Shown: positions 10,111 to 21,189, counted from the stretch's first letter. The stretch: 64,000 nt of DNA from Pararge aegeria (GCF_905163445.1 NC_053197.1:8184001-8248000); one strand, 5' to 3'. A program made the numbers and translations. Notes: a model not told the origin generated them from the letters alone.

Positions 10111-12854
10111 ATAAGTAGGTACGAAGTTGACAATCTCACAGAGAGTGAACTTCTATTGCAGCTATAACAACAAATAAAGATATTTAAATAGTGAGAACAA
10201 AAATGTTGTCATGTAAAGAATTAAAAGTAATAAAAGTAAATTTAATAAGAATTAAAAGCAAATTAAATAGGTACACTGCATAGACTGGTTGTCACTGATC
10301 AATAAAGCTTCAATTTTCATTGTGTATCAATTAACTTCGCAAAGTAAACTTGTCTCAAATATATTGGAAAATGCCTATATGTATAAGAAAATGTTTTTAT
10401 AAAATGTGTACCCATACAAACATGTCTGATAATGTTATATTGTTTATTTGTTTGCAGGTAAATAATGAAGCCATTGTTCTCGCATGGGTATGCTAAATAT
10501 ACTTTCTAGATTTTCTATACTTAAATATATTTAACTTAAGAAAATTCCAGAACGATTACATCCAATAAAATTATTTTTTGCTTAACACTTACTTCTAATC
10601 ACTGAATTAAGAACATCCAGAATCCTCATTCAGCTATTATTGTATGCCATTGTGTCCAAAAACAATAAAAATGCCCCGTGCAAGTCTCACTTTACACACG
10701 CGGATTTTATGGTAAGCGTTTAGAACATTAGAGGTAAAATAATTACCAGTCAACTACTAAATGGTATGAAGTGACTTACCGTTTGTACGAGAAACACTAC
10801 TAAAGTTGAGTGGTTTTTGATGCTTCAATAGTAGTCGTGTACACGGTTTCTGTACGTTCTTAATTCTGATCTTCTTTATATTAAATAGGTACTTAATTTG
10901 ATCAGCTACTTGCAATAATAAAAATGCAGAATGAAGGTAAAGTTTAATGTTTTCATCACTGGTATACTACAATTATTTTGAATATTGGTAGAGTTAACTT
11001 CTGTAGATCCGAGGAGAATGTCAATTTGTGACTATTGTGCATAATCAAATTTTTACGAGAATTCTAATCTATATGGATTTTACTACGAGTTCACTAGTTT
11101 TATACTAATGGCGTGTTAAACACGTTTTAGAGAGCAGAACTAGCTGTTCTGATATATTTTCCGGTCGGTTGAAAATCAGTTTAAATATACATCCGTTCCA
11201 ACGTCGGACACGAGAGTATCTGCCAAATCGTGTCGAGTTGAAACTTTATAATTAACACAGTTAAATATCCATTAAAATTCGTCAAATGAGTCGCCTCTTC
11301 ATTTGCATATTTTGCAACACGGATCTTGTAGGGTTGACCAGGCCTGTAAAATCATATTATAAAATGTATAATAAAATGATTTAACGGTTTAATGGATTCT
11401 TAATTTTATACGGTTTTTATGTATGACTATAAGCGATAAAAAAAATGCATGTATCAGACAATATTTTGTATATTTTGACGACTATTGTGGAATAACAAGT
11501 ATTTGATATATTTATTATTTAAAACAATACGCATATATAATAGATGGCAACCCTAGAGGCGAGTTTTGGTGCGGTTAATTTCCTGGAAGTCCCAAGGCGG
11601 CCGTACGTTCCAGCTCCTTTGCTCACTAGACCGCGATATAGAATTAAATGTTGATTAATTTTATTAATTTGTGGAAACTAGCAAATACAGGTGTTCATTC
11701 ATGCTCTAAATTTGTTTGTTTCCGTTAAAGAGATACATTGTGCCACAAGCTGCCTACATCTTAGGCAAAATACTCCTAATTATACCGTCATATTATTGGC
11801 AGTTTATGTAGCTTTCTATAGGCCAAGAGTTATTAAGGTAGTACAAGTAGTACTTGGCATTATTCATTACAGACAAACTGTCTGTATTATATTTATTAGT
11901 TATTCCTATAATACTAAATAACATAATTTTGTAAGAATTGTAGATTTTGCTACTAAAAATAAGTATGAAGAAGTTAAACTAGTGAGTTACCTAATTAATA
12001 TGATACACCAGGTGAACCGCTCTCCTATAAACATGTCATAAATTAAATAATATAGCCAATAAGATCGTAGGGATTCACTGTAATTAATTGTTGGGATCCG
12101 AAGCGATTATAGCGTATTAATATAATGATAACCCATAACTTACCTCGGGGGTTGAGAAATTCAATGTGTTATACTTAATGTATTGGTACCCAATTATTGT
12201 GATCATCTGAATACAATAAAGTGTTGTATGTAAGTAAAGTATGAGGAAATCACTTATTTTTAGAGTGAAATATTTTAACGCAATAATAAAAATAAGGCAA
12301 CAATTTTGTTAAAATCTCGATGGTATCGAAGTAACTTAAACTTACAGAAGTCTATCAAAACTTATAAACTGTAAATATTTAAAAATTTTATCTCGGTTTC
12401 ATTACAAATAAATATCAAATCATTTACGTAAGTCGGTATTAAAATAAAGCTAAATGAAATCTTAACCGCCTTCGATTCCAAAATGCTGTTAGCGTTTTTA
12501 TATAACATACAGTTTCGAAATGTACTCACAAAACATAATCAATTTGACGCATGCATTATTTTATTCCATTTTTTTTTTATCTTGACGGTTTTTCATGACA
12601 TCAAAAAGCCCGACTCGTGAAACTCGTCAAGATAAACTAAAACTACATTAGTAGTAGTAGTAGTTACTAAGATCTTTAAAAAAAAAAAAAACTTAAACTC
12701 TGATCAAGCAATCGAACGTACAAACAGGTAAACATAGTGTTTGAATTATTACTCTGATCTCTATTGGGTGATATTGATACTTTGTAGATAGGTGAAAAGA
12801 TACTTAGTAAAAAGAAGAAAGACGCCTCTCGTATTCAATAACAAAACCAAAGTG
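10111..12854. other. AT-rich stretch, simple repeats only
   Basis: No gene or named element. Simple sequences include (TAG)4-5 at about 12649-12662 and an A-tract near 12678-12690. A 76-codon open frame from 11691 is not supported by any recognisable domain. 11560-11640 is slightly richer in G+C. Confidence 0.45.
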
Positions 12855-13141
12855 CCATTGCATCTATCTTCCCTGATAAAGACTGGCAGACTTAACAAAT
12901 GCAAAGGCAAATAGTATTGCGGTAATTTCCTCAATGCAACCGCCTGGGGAGCTCGTCTGTCAATCACTCACAGATAGCATAAATTATTTACAAGTATAAT
13001 TCTGAGTGGCCGCGATGCATTACGGGGCCTTTTACTGTGCCCTTTATGATAGCTCGCCATGCGCCCTATCTTATGGAAAAAGGGTGAATAAAAAGCACGC
13101 GTAGACTTTTGTTAAATGGTTTGTAATATTCTCTATATTGC
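12855..13141 (+). repeat. Dispersed repeat, copy 1
   Basis: CTCAATGCAACCGCC, CTGTCAATCACTCACAGATAGCAT, TATAATTCTGA and CGATGCATTACG...GGCCTTT match, in the same order and orientation, 14835-15010. The two copies differ by substitutions and indels. The family is unknown to me and no terminal repeats are visible. Confidence 0.65.
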
Positions 13142-13509
13142 GCAGAGGATAGAATGTGGTTTTTGTACTTTTACAGAGTAAATAATAGTTAACCGAGGTT
13201 TAAGTAAATATCCGGAATATGAACTAGTTTTTCGTGTTTAAACGTTTTCTAGAACACTAGGTGATTTTAATATCATTCGGAAAAAAGGTATGATGAATTG
13301 ATTCTTTTTAAATATATTAGTCCGTAACAAATAATTCTGTCGCTAAATACTGTACGTCTATATTAAAAAAGTAACTTTTTTAATAAACAGTTGTAGTTTA
13401 TTTAATGAATTCCTCTATGTTATGTTCGAATTATGAAAAAACTACGATAAATAAACCATAATCATAAAAAAATTGTAGCCCATACAATATTTTTCCTTAT
13501 GTTTTCCTT
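13142..13509. other. No gene or repeat recognised
   Basis: AT-rich sequence without coding potential. Confidence 0.4.
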
Positions 13510-13640
13510 ATCCTAAGGTTGCCTGGCAAAGCTTGCTACGAAGCGATAAGGTCGCCTTTCGTATACTGCTTCTGTCTGTGTTTTTTATATTCTTCTTTTG
13601 TATTTTGTTGTGTGTAAATAAAAAGAGTACATTTAAAGAA
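13510..13640 (+). mobile_element. LINE 3' end fragment (GGTTGCCTGGC family)
   Basis: GGTTGCCTGGCAAAGCTTGC, AGCGATAAGGTCGCCTTTCGTA and a T-rich segment running into AATAAA form the 3' untranslated end of a common lepidopteran LINE. A copy on the opposite strand lies at 42.4-42.5 kb. No coding part is retained. Confidence 0.6.
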
Positions 13641-13813
13641 ATAAATATTTTTAATAAAGAAATAAGTACTCAGTATATACGAGTACTTAGCTCTTATTTC
13701 AAGATATAATTAACGGTTCTTTATTTTCTCCCTTTTTTCCAAGATAAGTCTAGTGCAAATAGTAGTCAGCATATGCAATGCAACAGTATTATAATAATAA
13801 AAATAAAGTATTC

Positions 13814-14046
13814 AGACCCTGCTTTCTGAGTCCTAGGCCGTGGGTTCGATTCCCACAACTGGAAAATGCGTGTATGATGAAATTGAATGTTTTTCAGTGT
13901 CTGGGTGTTTATCTGTATATTATAAGTATTTATGTATATTATATTCATAAAAATATTCATCAGCTATCTTAGTACCACAAGCTACGCTTACTTTGGGGCT
14001 AGATGGCGATGTGTGTATTGTCGTAGTATATTTATTTATTTTTTTA
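13814..14046 (+). mobile_element. SINE-C copy, head truncated
   Basis: It starts at the middle of the tRNA-like head (CCCTGCTTTCTGAGTCC), keeps a perfect B box (GGTTCGATTCC) near 13843, and continues through TTTTTCAGTGTCTGGGTG, the ATAAGTATTTATGTATATTA block, CTTAGTACC, CAAGCTACGCTTACTTTGGGG and GATGTGTGTATTGTCGTAG. It ends in a TTTATTTATTTTT tail. It is the best-preserved 3' half of this family in the window. Confidence 0.85.
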
Positions 14047-14266
14047 TCTCATTTTAATTAATTTAAACTGTAATGTCATGTGGTAGTTACATTCAAAAAT
14101 AAATCTTAGAGTTTCAAAGTTGTCGCCTCTGTACGACGCTTTAAGCTTTTGTTGTTATAAGGTGAGGTGAGGTGTTATAATTCAAATGCTATGTCTGTTT
14201 ATCTATGCCATCGTAGTGCTTGAACTGAAATGGAATGCAATTTTTGCATTTTAAGCATTTTCCTAT

Positions 14267-14481
14267 CAGTGGCGTGCATAGAGGGTATGCACAGGATATG
14301 CAGATCATATAAAATAAAGAAAATACTCAGTACGAGTTCTAAAAAACTTAAGGATAGACATTGTAAGAGTTATAAAACGCCTACCCTTAAGTATTTATAA
14401 CACATACTGGACATTTTCTTCATTTTATATCATCTGCAAACCCTGTGCATACCCTGTGCATAGCCTCTATGCACGCCACTG
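14267..14481. mobile_element. MITE, probably non-autonomous hAT
   Basis: A 215-bp element with near-perfect terminal inverted repeats: it starts CAGTGGCGTGCATAGAGG and ends with the complementary CCTCTATGCACGCCACTG. It is flanked by TTTCCTAT (14259-14266) and GTTCCTAT (14482-14489), an 8-bp target duplication with one mismatch. An 8-bp duplication and CAGTGGCG ends are features of the hAT superfamily. The interior is AT-rich with no open frame; it also carries repeated TATGCACAG-like subterminal words that extend the arms to about 35-45 bp. Confidence 0.85.
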
Positions 14482-14834
14482 GTTCCTATTATATATTACA
14501 GGGCTTTAAGCTTTTGGGGTAATCGTGTTTTTAATTCATTACAATATTTATAAAAGTAATTTCAATTTCTGAGTGAATTTTAATGCGGTATTTTGTGTAA
14601 CATAGTTGAACCTTAGAGCAGGTTCTATCAGAAGGCTTACTATAGAATATGAAGACGGCGCTGAAGTTTTGATTCATTTTAGGTTTTTCTCTTAATGTTA
14701 CATTTTATTACGGTAAACTAAATATCGGGACATTAAATTATATTTAGTTGATATACCTATTAGTTCAGCAGATACTAAAAACCATATTGTAGGCGCACAG
14801 GTATTTATTGGATATATAGATGATAAATTCAAAT

Positions 14835-14985
14835 GCATCAGTAATGGCTATGGTATTATTTTCTCAATGCAACTGCCGGGCCTGTCAATCGCGCATGGAT
14901 AGCATTAAATATTTACGCTTATAATTCTGAACGACCACGATACATTACGTGGCCTTTCGATGAAAACCCGTTGCAAAAGGTCAAC
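14835..14985 (+). repeat. Dispersed repeat, copy 2
   Basis: Diverged second copy of 12855-13020 (CTCAATGCAACTGCC, CTGTCAATCGCGCATGGATAG, TATAATTCTGA, ATTACGTGGCCTTT). It leads directly into the 115-bp tandem unit, whose first segment also matches the continuation of copy 1 (GTAGACTT, then AAATGG/AAATGA), so the tandem expansion arose inside this repeat. Confidence 0.65.
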
Positions 14986-15337
14986 ATAAAAGTTTACATA
15001 GACTTCGGTAAATGAGTTTCTTGATGTGTAATATATTCGTTGGAATATTGACCCGTATGCAGTCACGGCAAACGGCATGGCACTCTTATGGCGTCACGCC
15101 ATAAAAGTTTACATAGACTTCAGAAAATGAGTTTCTTGATGTGTAATATATTCGTTGGAATATAGACCCGTATGCCGTCACGGCAAACGGCATGGCACTC
15201 TTATGGCGTCACGCCATAAAAGTTTACATAGACTTCAGAAAATGAGTTTTTTGATGTGTAATATATTCGTTGGAATATTGACCCGTATGCCGTCACGGCA
15301 AACGGCATGGCACTCTTATGGCGTCACACCATAAAAG
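14986..15337. repeat. 115-bp unit in three tandem copies, palindromic
   Basis: The word ATAAAAGTTTACATAGACTTC begins at 14986, 15101 and 15216 and its first seven bases again at 15331, so the period is exactly 115 bp. The copies differ at only a few positions, so the expansion is recent. Each unit has TTATGGCGT-C-ACGCCATAA (perfect 9-bp arms) across the unit boundary, and TGCCGT-C-ACGGCA followed by ACGGCAT, giving overlapping cruciform-capable palindromes. Confidence 0.95.
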
Positions 15338-16445
15338 CGCAATGTGCATGCGCATGCGATACTGATGCATACTATAACAGTATTTAGTTTTTGTCAACTT
15401 ATAATACCGAAAAACGGTCGGTCAACTTTTTTTCCTAGTCATACTAATGAGAACGTGCTTAAAATACTGTCGTTTCTACAAGTAAATACCTTTACTTAAA
15501 TTACATTTTTTATGTTACTTAAGTGGCGTGTAAAGGCTAACGTTTCATATTACAACTTATTAATAGATAGCCTGACCGTTTTATTTTAATTTAACTAATT
15601 TAGTTACTTAAGTTCTTTTAAAATTAATTTAAGTAATGATTTTATTCATAGATTCATAATATTATTATTTTTAATTAATAACCCACATACCCACACCTGT
15701 ATTGTCGTTTCTGTTGCTGTATTATTGTTTATATTTGTGTTGATTGACAATTCTAACAGGTTGGTACACTTGTGCGCTTTTATCAGCTTTATTTTATAGC
15801 TGTTATCTTGATTCCTGCGTATTCACCTTGCGCCTAATGATCTGCATCCCTAGATAAAATTAAAATGCAAAAGTATTTTTTGACCGTCTTTTAAATATGA
15901 TATGCAAAACAAACATGCCAATAATATATTAGCATGTTTGTTTTGTATAGTTTGCGGGATATGAGAAAAGGCATCATAGAATATATATATATAGGTTACT
16001 TTTAATCCCAGAAACGAACTGAATAGGTATCAGGTATAAAAGTGAAGTGCTGTTGTAGAAAAAGTTGCGTTATAATGCTGTATACTTTCGTTATTACTAC
16101 TAATGTTTCTAACTTATAATGAGATGAGAAGCCGCCGACTAGCCCACCGAGTACCGACAACAAAGCCGCCGGTACACTATCGTCCAACAGTTTGCTATAC
16201 TGATCTAAAGGTCTTGAAAAATGCTAAATGAATCTAATCTAAAATAATCAATGTAGTTCCTCACAGCTAAGATATCATGTCATTTTTCTTATGCATGTAG
16301 GTATATAATATACTTATATTGTATTATGAAGGCACAAAATTATGATAAAAGCGCTCACCTAACTGAAATCGTTAGTTATTGATGGATGTCGGTCTAGACG
16401 CGTTGACTTTTCTTTTCCAGTGGCCGTTGTCACGAACCTATAAAA
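15338..16445. other. No gene; one hairpin
   Basis: AT-rich. The hairpin at 15901-15949 is listed separately. AGGTTACTTTTAATCCCAG at about 15995 resembles the middle of the CTAGCTGTTGCCCGCGAC family, too short to define. A 61-codon minus-strand open frame ending at 16187 is unsupported. Confidence 0.4.
15901..15949. repeat. Inverted repeat, 18-bp arms
   Basis: 15901-15918 and 15932-15949 are inverted copies with one mismatch, separated by a 13-base AT-rich loop. The arms contain AAACAAACATGC and its complement. Confidence 0.8.
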
Positions 16446-16745
16446 TACTAGCTGTTGCCCGCGACTTCGTCTGCGTTTGATTTTTTTTTTAAAGTATTCA
16501 GTATCCCTAAGCCTTAAATGAGTATATATAGTAGTATATATATAAAAAACATGTGACTGTCAATTAATTATAAACAAATAATTTGCAATTAAATAAAATT
16601 GCGACTATAATTAAGGATCTAAGCGATCCTATCTCTTAAGTTGGACCAGACTGCACACGGTGTGCCAATTTAATTTAAAATCGGTTAAGTAGTTTAGGAG
16701 TCCATCGCGGACAAACATCGTGACAGGCGATTTATATATATTAAG
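16446..16745 (+). mobile_element. Lepidopteran short interspersed element (CTAGCTGTTGCCCGCGAC family)
   Basis: It starts ACTAGCTGTTGCCCGCGACT and TCGTCTGCGTTTGA, includes the ATTTAAAATCGGTTAAGTAG and TTTAGGAGTCCATCGCGGAC blocks, and ends TATATATTAAGAT. This is one of the most abundant short elements in moth and butterfly DNA. No open frame. Confidence 0.7.
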
Positions 16746-17621
16746 ATTAGTTACTGGGGCGGACTTGCGTGTAGTATGAGCTAATTATAATTATAAATGG
16801 AATCGGCTCTTTTACTTACAGTTAATATTAAACTGGCGTGTAATACAAGAGCTCTAGACGTTTCCGTATGAAAGAGCAATTTTTTAATTACAAATATGCA
16901 TAAATTATTATATTCAAAATGCGACTAACATAATCCAAATTCACTAAATTAAAGCATACATAAACTTAAATATAAATAAAATATATTCTGTTTTTATTAA
17001 TGTGCGAAAAACAATAAAAGACATAAATAATTGACTAAACTAACTGGAAAAATTTAAATGAATAGATGGACCTAAGGTATTTGGTAAATGAATTGTTTTT
17101 TGGGAACGCTGCTGTATGGTCGTGAAAATATGTATTACTATTACGGACAAGAAAAATTAGAAATAACATTTTAATTAATATAAACCATATCCGTATTAAT
17201 ATCATTATGTTAGCGAACAGTTAGTATATAGGAAATTAAATGGATGTTAAGGTAAATGTAAATATTTTATGAAGTACTTAAAAACTCGTCATTCGTGAAA
17301 GCTGTTGCGATTAAAGTTCCAAAAATATAATTTTGCAGTGTCATCAAATCAAGACGTCTGAATCCCCGCTTGCAAACCGCCGATTTACGCACCCGGCCAT
17401 ACCATCATTGATCATTGTCAAAACTTAATTGATGTCTGACAAAGTGATGTCACCGCTTATTTGGGTAACCGGAGAAGCTTTTAAGAATAATTAATGTACC
17501 AATGAACTTTGCAGATTTAAATTTGTCAACCATTACGCGGTAAATTGGCGAAAACTCATTAGCTGGGCTGTTGTAGACCAGTTAATTCAATTTACTGATT
17601 GATATATATCTACTTAAAGCG
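16746..17621. other. No gene or repeat recognised
   Basis: AT-rich, no coding potential seen. A slightly GC-richer segment lies at 17340-17470. Confidence 0.4.
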
Positions 17622-17624
17622 GTG

Positions 17625-17922
17625 ACATCCCAGAGCTTCGGTTTCCCTTCCAGGGTCAACGGGGTTGGCCCCGGCCCACACCTCTTACTTTTCGGAGCTA
17701 CCTGCGTTTTTAATTTGAGGAATTACTTACTGGCTTCAACGGTGAAGGAAAACATAGTAAGGAAACCTGCATGCCTGAGAGTTCATAATAACGTTCTCAA
17801 AGGTATGTGGAGTGTACCAATCCGCAATTGGCCAGCGTCGTGGACGACGGCTAAAGCCCTACTCATTCTGAGAGGAGATTCGTATCCTGTAGTGAGCCGT
17901 GAGTTATGGGTATGATGATATA
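17625..17922 (+). mobile_element. SINE-A copy, nearly full length
   Basis: The degenerate tRNA-like head is at 17630-17690 (GGTTTCCCTTCCAGGGTCAA and a decayed B box). Then come CACCTCTTACTTTTCGGAG, the ACGGTGAAGGAAAACATAGT block, AGGAAACCTGCATGCCTGAGAG, GTGTACCAATCCGCAATTGGCC, CTCATTCTGAGAGGAGA and the GTTATGGGTATGATGATAT tail. It shows the whole order of the family. The 97-codon open frame across it is SINE sequence. Confidence 0.85.
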
Positions 17923-17925
17923 TCT

Positions 17926-18670
17926 AATTCATAAAAGATAAAACCTTTGGTAAATTCTAAACTGCCTAAAAACTGCGTACGTCAAGCATGCTTTCCTATC
18001 CTAGAGTACCTACTTGACTATTCCATGGTCATTATTTTTGGTTCCGTATACACAATTCTAGGAACGGAATACGAAAAATCCTACCATAAAGAACTAGCTT
18101 GCCGTGCATCGCGAAAGGTACCTTAAATAAAACTAACTATACATGTAAGAACCCTCTATAATAGTAAGTAATTTATTATATATATGATTTTAATCCTTAA
18201 TTTTTTTTTACTACTACATACTACTCTAGTAATAGGTATACATTATGGTGATTTAACTTTACGTTAATTACTAACCACATTTATTGAAATGATAATAAAA
18301 CAGCTGTTATATTGACAAATAAAATAGAAAGACCAACATGTACATTGAAAAATACTTATAATAACGTTTTAACTCTTCATGCTGGTCGGTACCTAAGAAA
18401 CTATATTATATGAACTAAAAGAAGTTCAATAGAAAATAATGATTTCAAATATTTCAAAAGATCTTCAAAGTTGAAAAGACGATACGATGCACAACAGAAT
18501 AGCTGCCTGTGAATAGATCCTCATCTATCGAGCGAGTGAAATTAAGAAATGAAAAATGTCAATCGAGTTTGATAAAAGATATCTCGATGTATAAAGTATA
18601 ATATAACATACGGACATCGATGTTAGTAAAAATATCAAGATTGAAGTCCAAATAAATTATTTAATGATAT
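17926..18670. other. No gene or repeat recognised
   Basis: AT-rich. No coding potential or named element. Confidence 0.4.
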
Positions 18671-18674
18671 TATA

Positions 18675-18780
18675 TTATTATAAATGCGAATGTTAGGACG
18701 GATGCTTTTTCGGCCTGAACGGCTTAAAAGATCTGGATCATATTTAGCTCAGATATAGATTATAGTCTGGAATGGCACAT
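18675..18780 (-). repeat. Fragment of CTAGCTGTTGCCCGCGAC-family element
   Basis: ATTATAAATGCGAATGTTAGG, GGACGGATG, CTGAACGGCTTAAAAGATCTGG and CAGATATAGATTATAGTCTGG follow the reverse-strand order of the family. It abuts the SINE-A at 18781. Confidence 0.6.
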
Positions 18781-18890
18781 CATCATATCAACCCATTACC
18801 GGCCCAGTACAAGGCATGGGTCTCTTCCCATGCCTTGTAAGACCGTCGTCCACCACGCTGCCCCAGAGCGGATGGTGGACCCACATAGGC
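18781..18890 (-). mobile_element. SINE-A 3' fragment with an unusual internal hairpin
   Basis: ATCAACCCATTACCGGCCCAGTAC is the tail side of SINE-A in reverse. ACAAGGCATGGG (18809-18820) is then repeated in inverted form at 18827-18838 around a 6-base loop, in place of the usual TGAGAAGGG region. CGTCCACCACGCTGCCCCAGAG follows as in the family. Confidence 0.75.
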
Positions 18891-19112
18891 TATTGTTTAT
18901 CGCGAAATATTTACGGTTCCCGTGGAATAGATTTCCTTTTTTTTATCGCTAGCCAACGAAATGTTTTCTTGCATAGCAATAGTTCGTTCAGAGAACAACA
19001 GACATACCCATCCAAAATTCCACGCATTGGATGTTGCGGGAATGAACTATAGTTATATAAGTGTCATTTAAAGTCTGTAAACTCATGTGCAACAAGAAAT
19101 TTTTGTGACAAA

Positions 19113-19821
19113 ATAAAACCGACTTTGTTAAACAACTAAGGTGCTAGAAATAAATATTCTCTACGCCATTTTTTAGTCGGTGCCAAGTAAACTGTAAAAC
19201 TACTAAGTAAAGATTGTTTGTATACGGTTTCCTTTTTAATAGTACAGTTTAGTTGTTAAATATATTCTGTTTTTTTTGTCAAAAAATTTTCGCGATTTTT
19301 AGTGGGTACTTTTGCAATTATTTAAGTTATAATGGTCAAATGTCTTTATAAGATATTGCATTTCCCGAGACAGGGGTTTTAATGGTTGAGGAGTTCTCCC
19401 AGCACTTCGCCACCAGCTTATTTATTCCGACGAGCATAAATTGCTTAGCAGCCATATACCATAATCGAAGCCCAACCTGTGTAATACAAGCTGTTGTATT
19501 GTTCCGGTGGCCATCCATTGCCTTCATCATCAGTTCCACTAGACCACATGGTGCTTTTCAAAAGAAGATGCACAAGTTCCTTTAAAAAATACTCAATGCT
19601 AAAGCTGTGCCTATAATATTTGAAGAGTTCCCTCATTTTCTGCAAGATCCGTCCAGTCGAATCGACAAATTAAAATAGAACCACTTCTGAAATAGTTATA
19701 TAAGGTACAAAACAAAAAAAGATTCATCAAAATAGGTTTATTATTGGCAGAGTAATCGAGAAAAAAAAAACATTGAGTCGTATTGAGAACCTCCTCCTTA
19801 TTTAAGTCGGTTCAAAAACAG
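19113..19821 (+). mobile_element. Non-autonomous element with AACCGACTT / AAGTCGGTT ends
   Basis: The left end AAAACCGACTTTGTT is at 19117 and TTTTTAGTCGGTGCCAAGTAA at about 19170. The right end TTGAGAACCTCCTCCTTATTTAAGTCGGTT is around 19785-19814. The interior has TACTCAATGCTAAAGC, TTTGAAGAGTTCCCTCATTT and CATCAAAATAGGTTTATTATTGG, blocks I recognise from a widespread lepidopteran repeat. The ends form an inverted pair of about 9 bp. Superfamily is not settled; Helitron-like and TIR transposon are both possible. Short open frames on both strands here (60-70 codons) are not genes. Confidence 0.6.
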
Positions 19822-20740
19822 AGACAGTTCAATACAAATGAATAACATGAAAGCATTTGAAGTAAATAACTGAGAATATAAAAGACAAGGCAAAAAAAAA
19901 CAAATTAATCGCTATCAATCCAAATAAACGTCTTTATAATGCTTTGTATTCGAAACTGACGTTAATTCTGGTCGTTTGTCTAAATGTCACAATCTGGGAG
20001 ATGTTGTTCATTTCGGCGATGCTAAAATATGCTTATAAAAGTTTGATAGCAACTTTTTTCGTCGTCCCTTTATCAACTTGACATTTTCCTTATCATCTAC
20101 TGACGTTTTGATTTAACATTCTGACCCTGGATTCGGAGTGATCATTTGTAAAAGCGCCACTTACGTTTCGGTGACTTTTGATAATCATAGGTACATATGA
20201 TATAATAAGATATAAAGAAATATTCGGTGTATAAGAAGCATACTGTAGTAAATGCGAGCGACGCGGTACGGTAGCCGTATTTTTAAATGTTCTAGTTATG
20301 CTAGCGGAAAATAATTAGTATGATTTAATTCCATCAGCTGTTTCAAAACGGTACACGTTTTAGTCTTTGACGCAAGTGTAGTAAATTTAACACATTTTAA
20401 AAGATGCATGCAGATTCTGCAGATCAAATAACGAGCTATTTAAATCATATATTTTAGACAGCATTCGTTTTATAAAATTTTGAATATATGGCTGCTATAC
20501 TGCCACATAATGGTCAAATACCGAAACGTTGGGGAAAGAACTTGAGGGAAACCACTAAAAATAGAATTTTTTTTTAGAATATAATTTTCTAGAGCGAATT
20601 CCAGCACCATCCTTCAAGAACTTATATAATTAAGAAAATACTTCTGAAACTTTTAAATCCATATAATATATAACTGAGTTTCGTGCGCGACGTGAGCATT
20701 TAATTATAATAAGTAAGTAACCACAACTATCATAATAAGT
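19822..20740. other. No gene or repeat recognised
   Basis: AT-rich. No coding potential seen. Confidence 0.4.
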
Positions 20741-20864
20741 TTGACGGCCGAGTGGCGCATTGGGCAGCGACCCTGCTTTCTGAGTCCAAGGCCGTGGGTT
20801 CGATTCCCACAACAGGAAAATGTTTGTGAACATGAATTTTTTTCAGTGTTTGGGTTTTTATCTG
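20741..20864 (+). mobile_element. SINE-C copy, left half (split by a LINE tail)
   Basis: TTGACGGCCGAGTGGCGCAT with TGGGCAGCGACC is the A-box region, CCCTGCTTTCTGAGTCCAAGG follows, and GGTTCGATTCC near 20798 is a perfect B box. It runs through CAGTGTTTGGGTTTTTATCTG and then stops. The rest of the element continues at 21190. It is tRNA-derived but does not fold as a functional tRNA. Confidence 0.85.
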
Positions 20865-21189
20865 GGTGGGTGAAAAATCCTATTATTATAATAGGATTAA
20901 GGATTATTTGAACGATAAAAAAGATTGGGTGTAAATTGCTCTAGCTTCATAGCTTAATATAAATTTACTGGAAGACGGTGATAACAAAAAAATAAATTTA
21001 CCCGGCTAAGTTTGTTGGGGGCTCTTCTTAGACCAGGGCGCGTTTGGAATCCTCGTAGCTTTAGATTTAAGTTGGCGAACGAAGTTATCACCATCCCGTT
21101 ACAATTATGTAAACAAATATGTATGAACGCTTCATAAGTGCCTGTGATAGGCCTACATGAATAAAGAAATTTTGAATTGAATTGAATTG
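20865..21189 (+). mobile_element. LINE 3' end inserted into SINE-C
   Basis: GGGGGCTCTTCTTAGACCAG, GCGCGTTTGGAATCCTCGTA, TTATCACCATCCC, AAGTGCCTGTGATAGGCCTA and CATGAATAAAGAAATTTTGA are the 3' untranslated end of an abundant lepidopteran LINE, finishing in (TTGAA)n. A second, shorter copy is at 44.3 kb. No coding sequence is retained. It separates the two halves of a SINE-C, so it is younger than that SINE. Confidence 0.8.

Noticed and set aside
17622..17915. 97-codon open frame with a Pro/Gly-rich start
   Set aside because: It covers a SINE-A copy from end to end; the words match other SINE-A copies, not a protein family.
20741..20815. tRNA gene at a sequence with good A and B boxes
   Set aside because: The same head with the same body occurs at 13.8 and 38.0 kb, and no proper acceptor stem closes, so it is a tRNA-derived SINE head.
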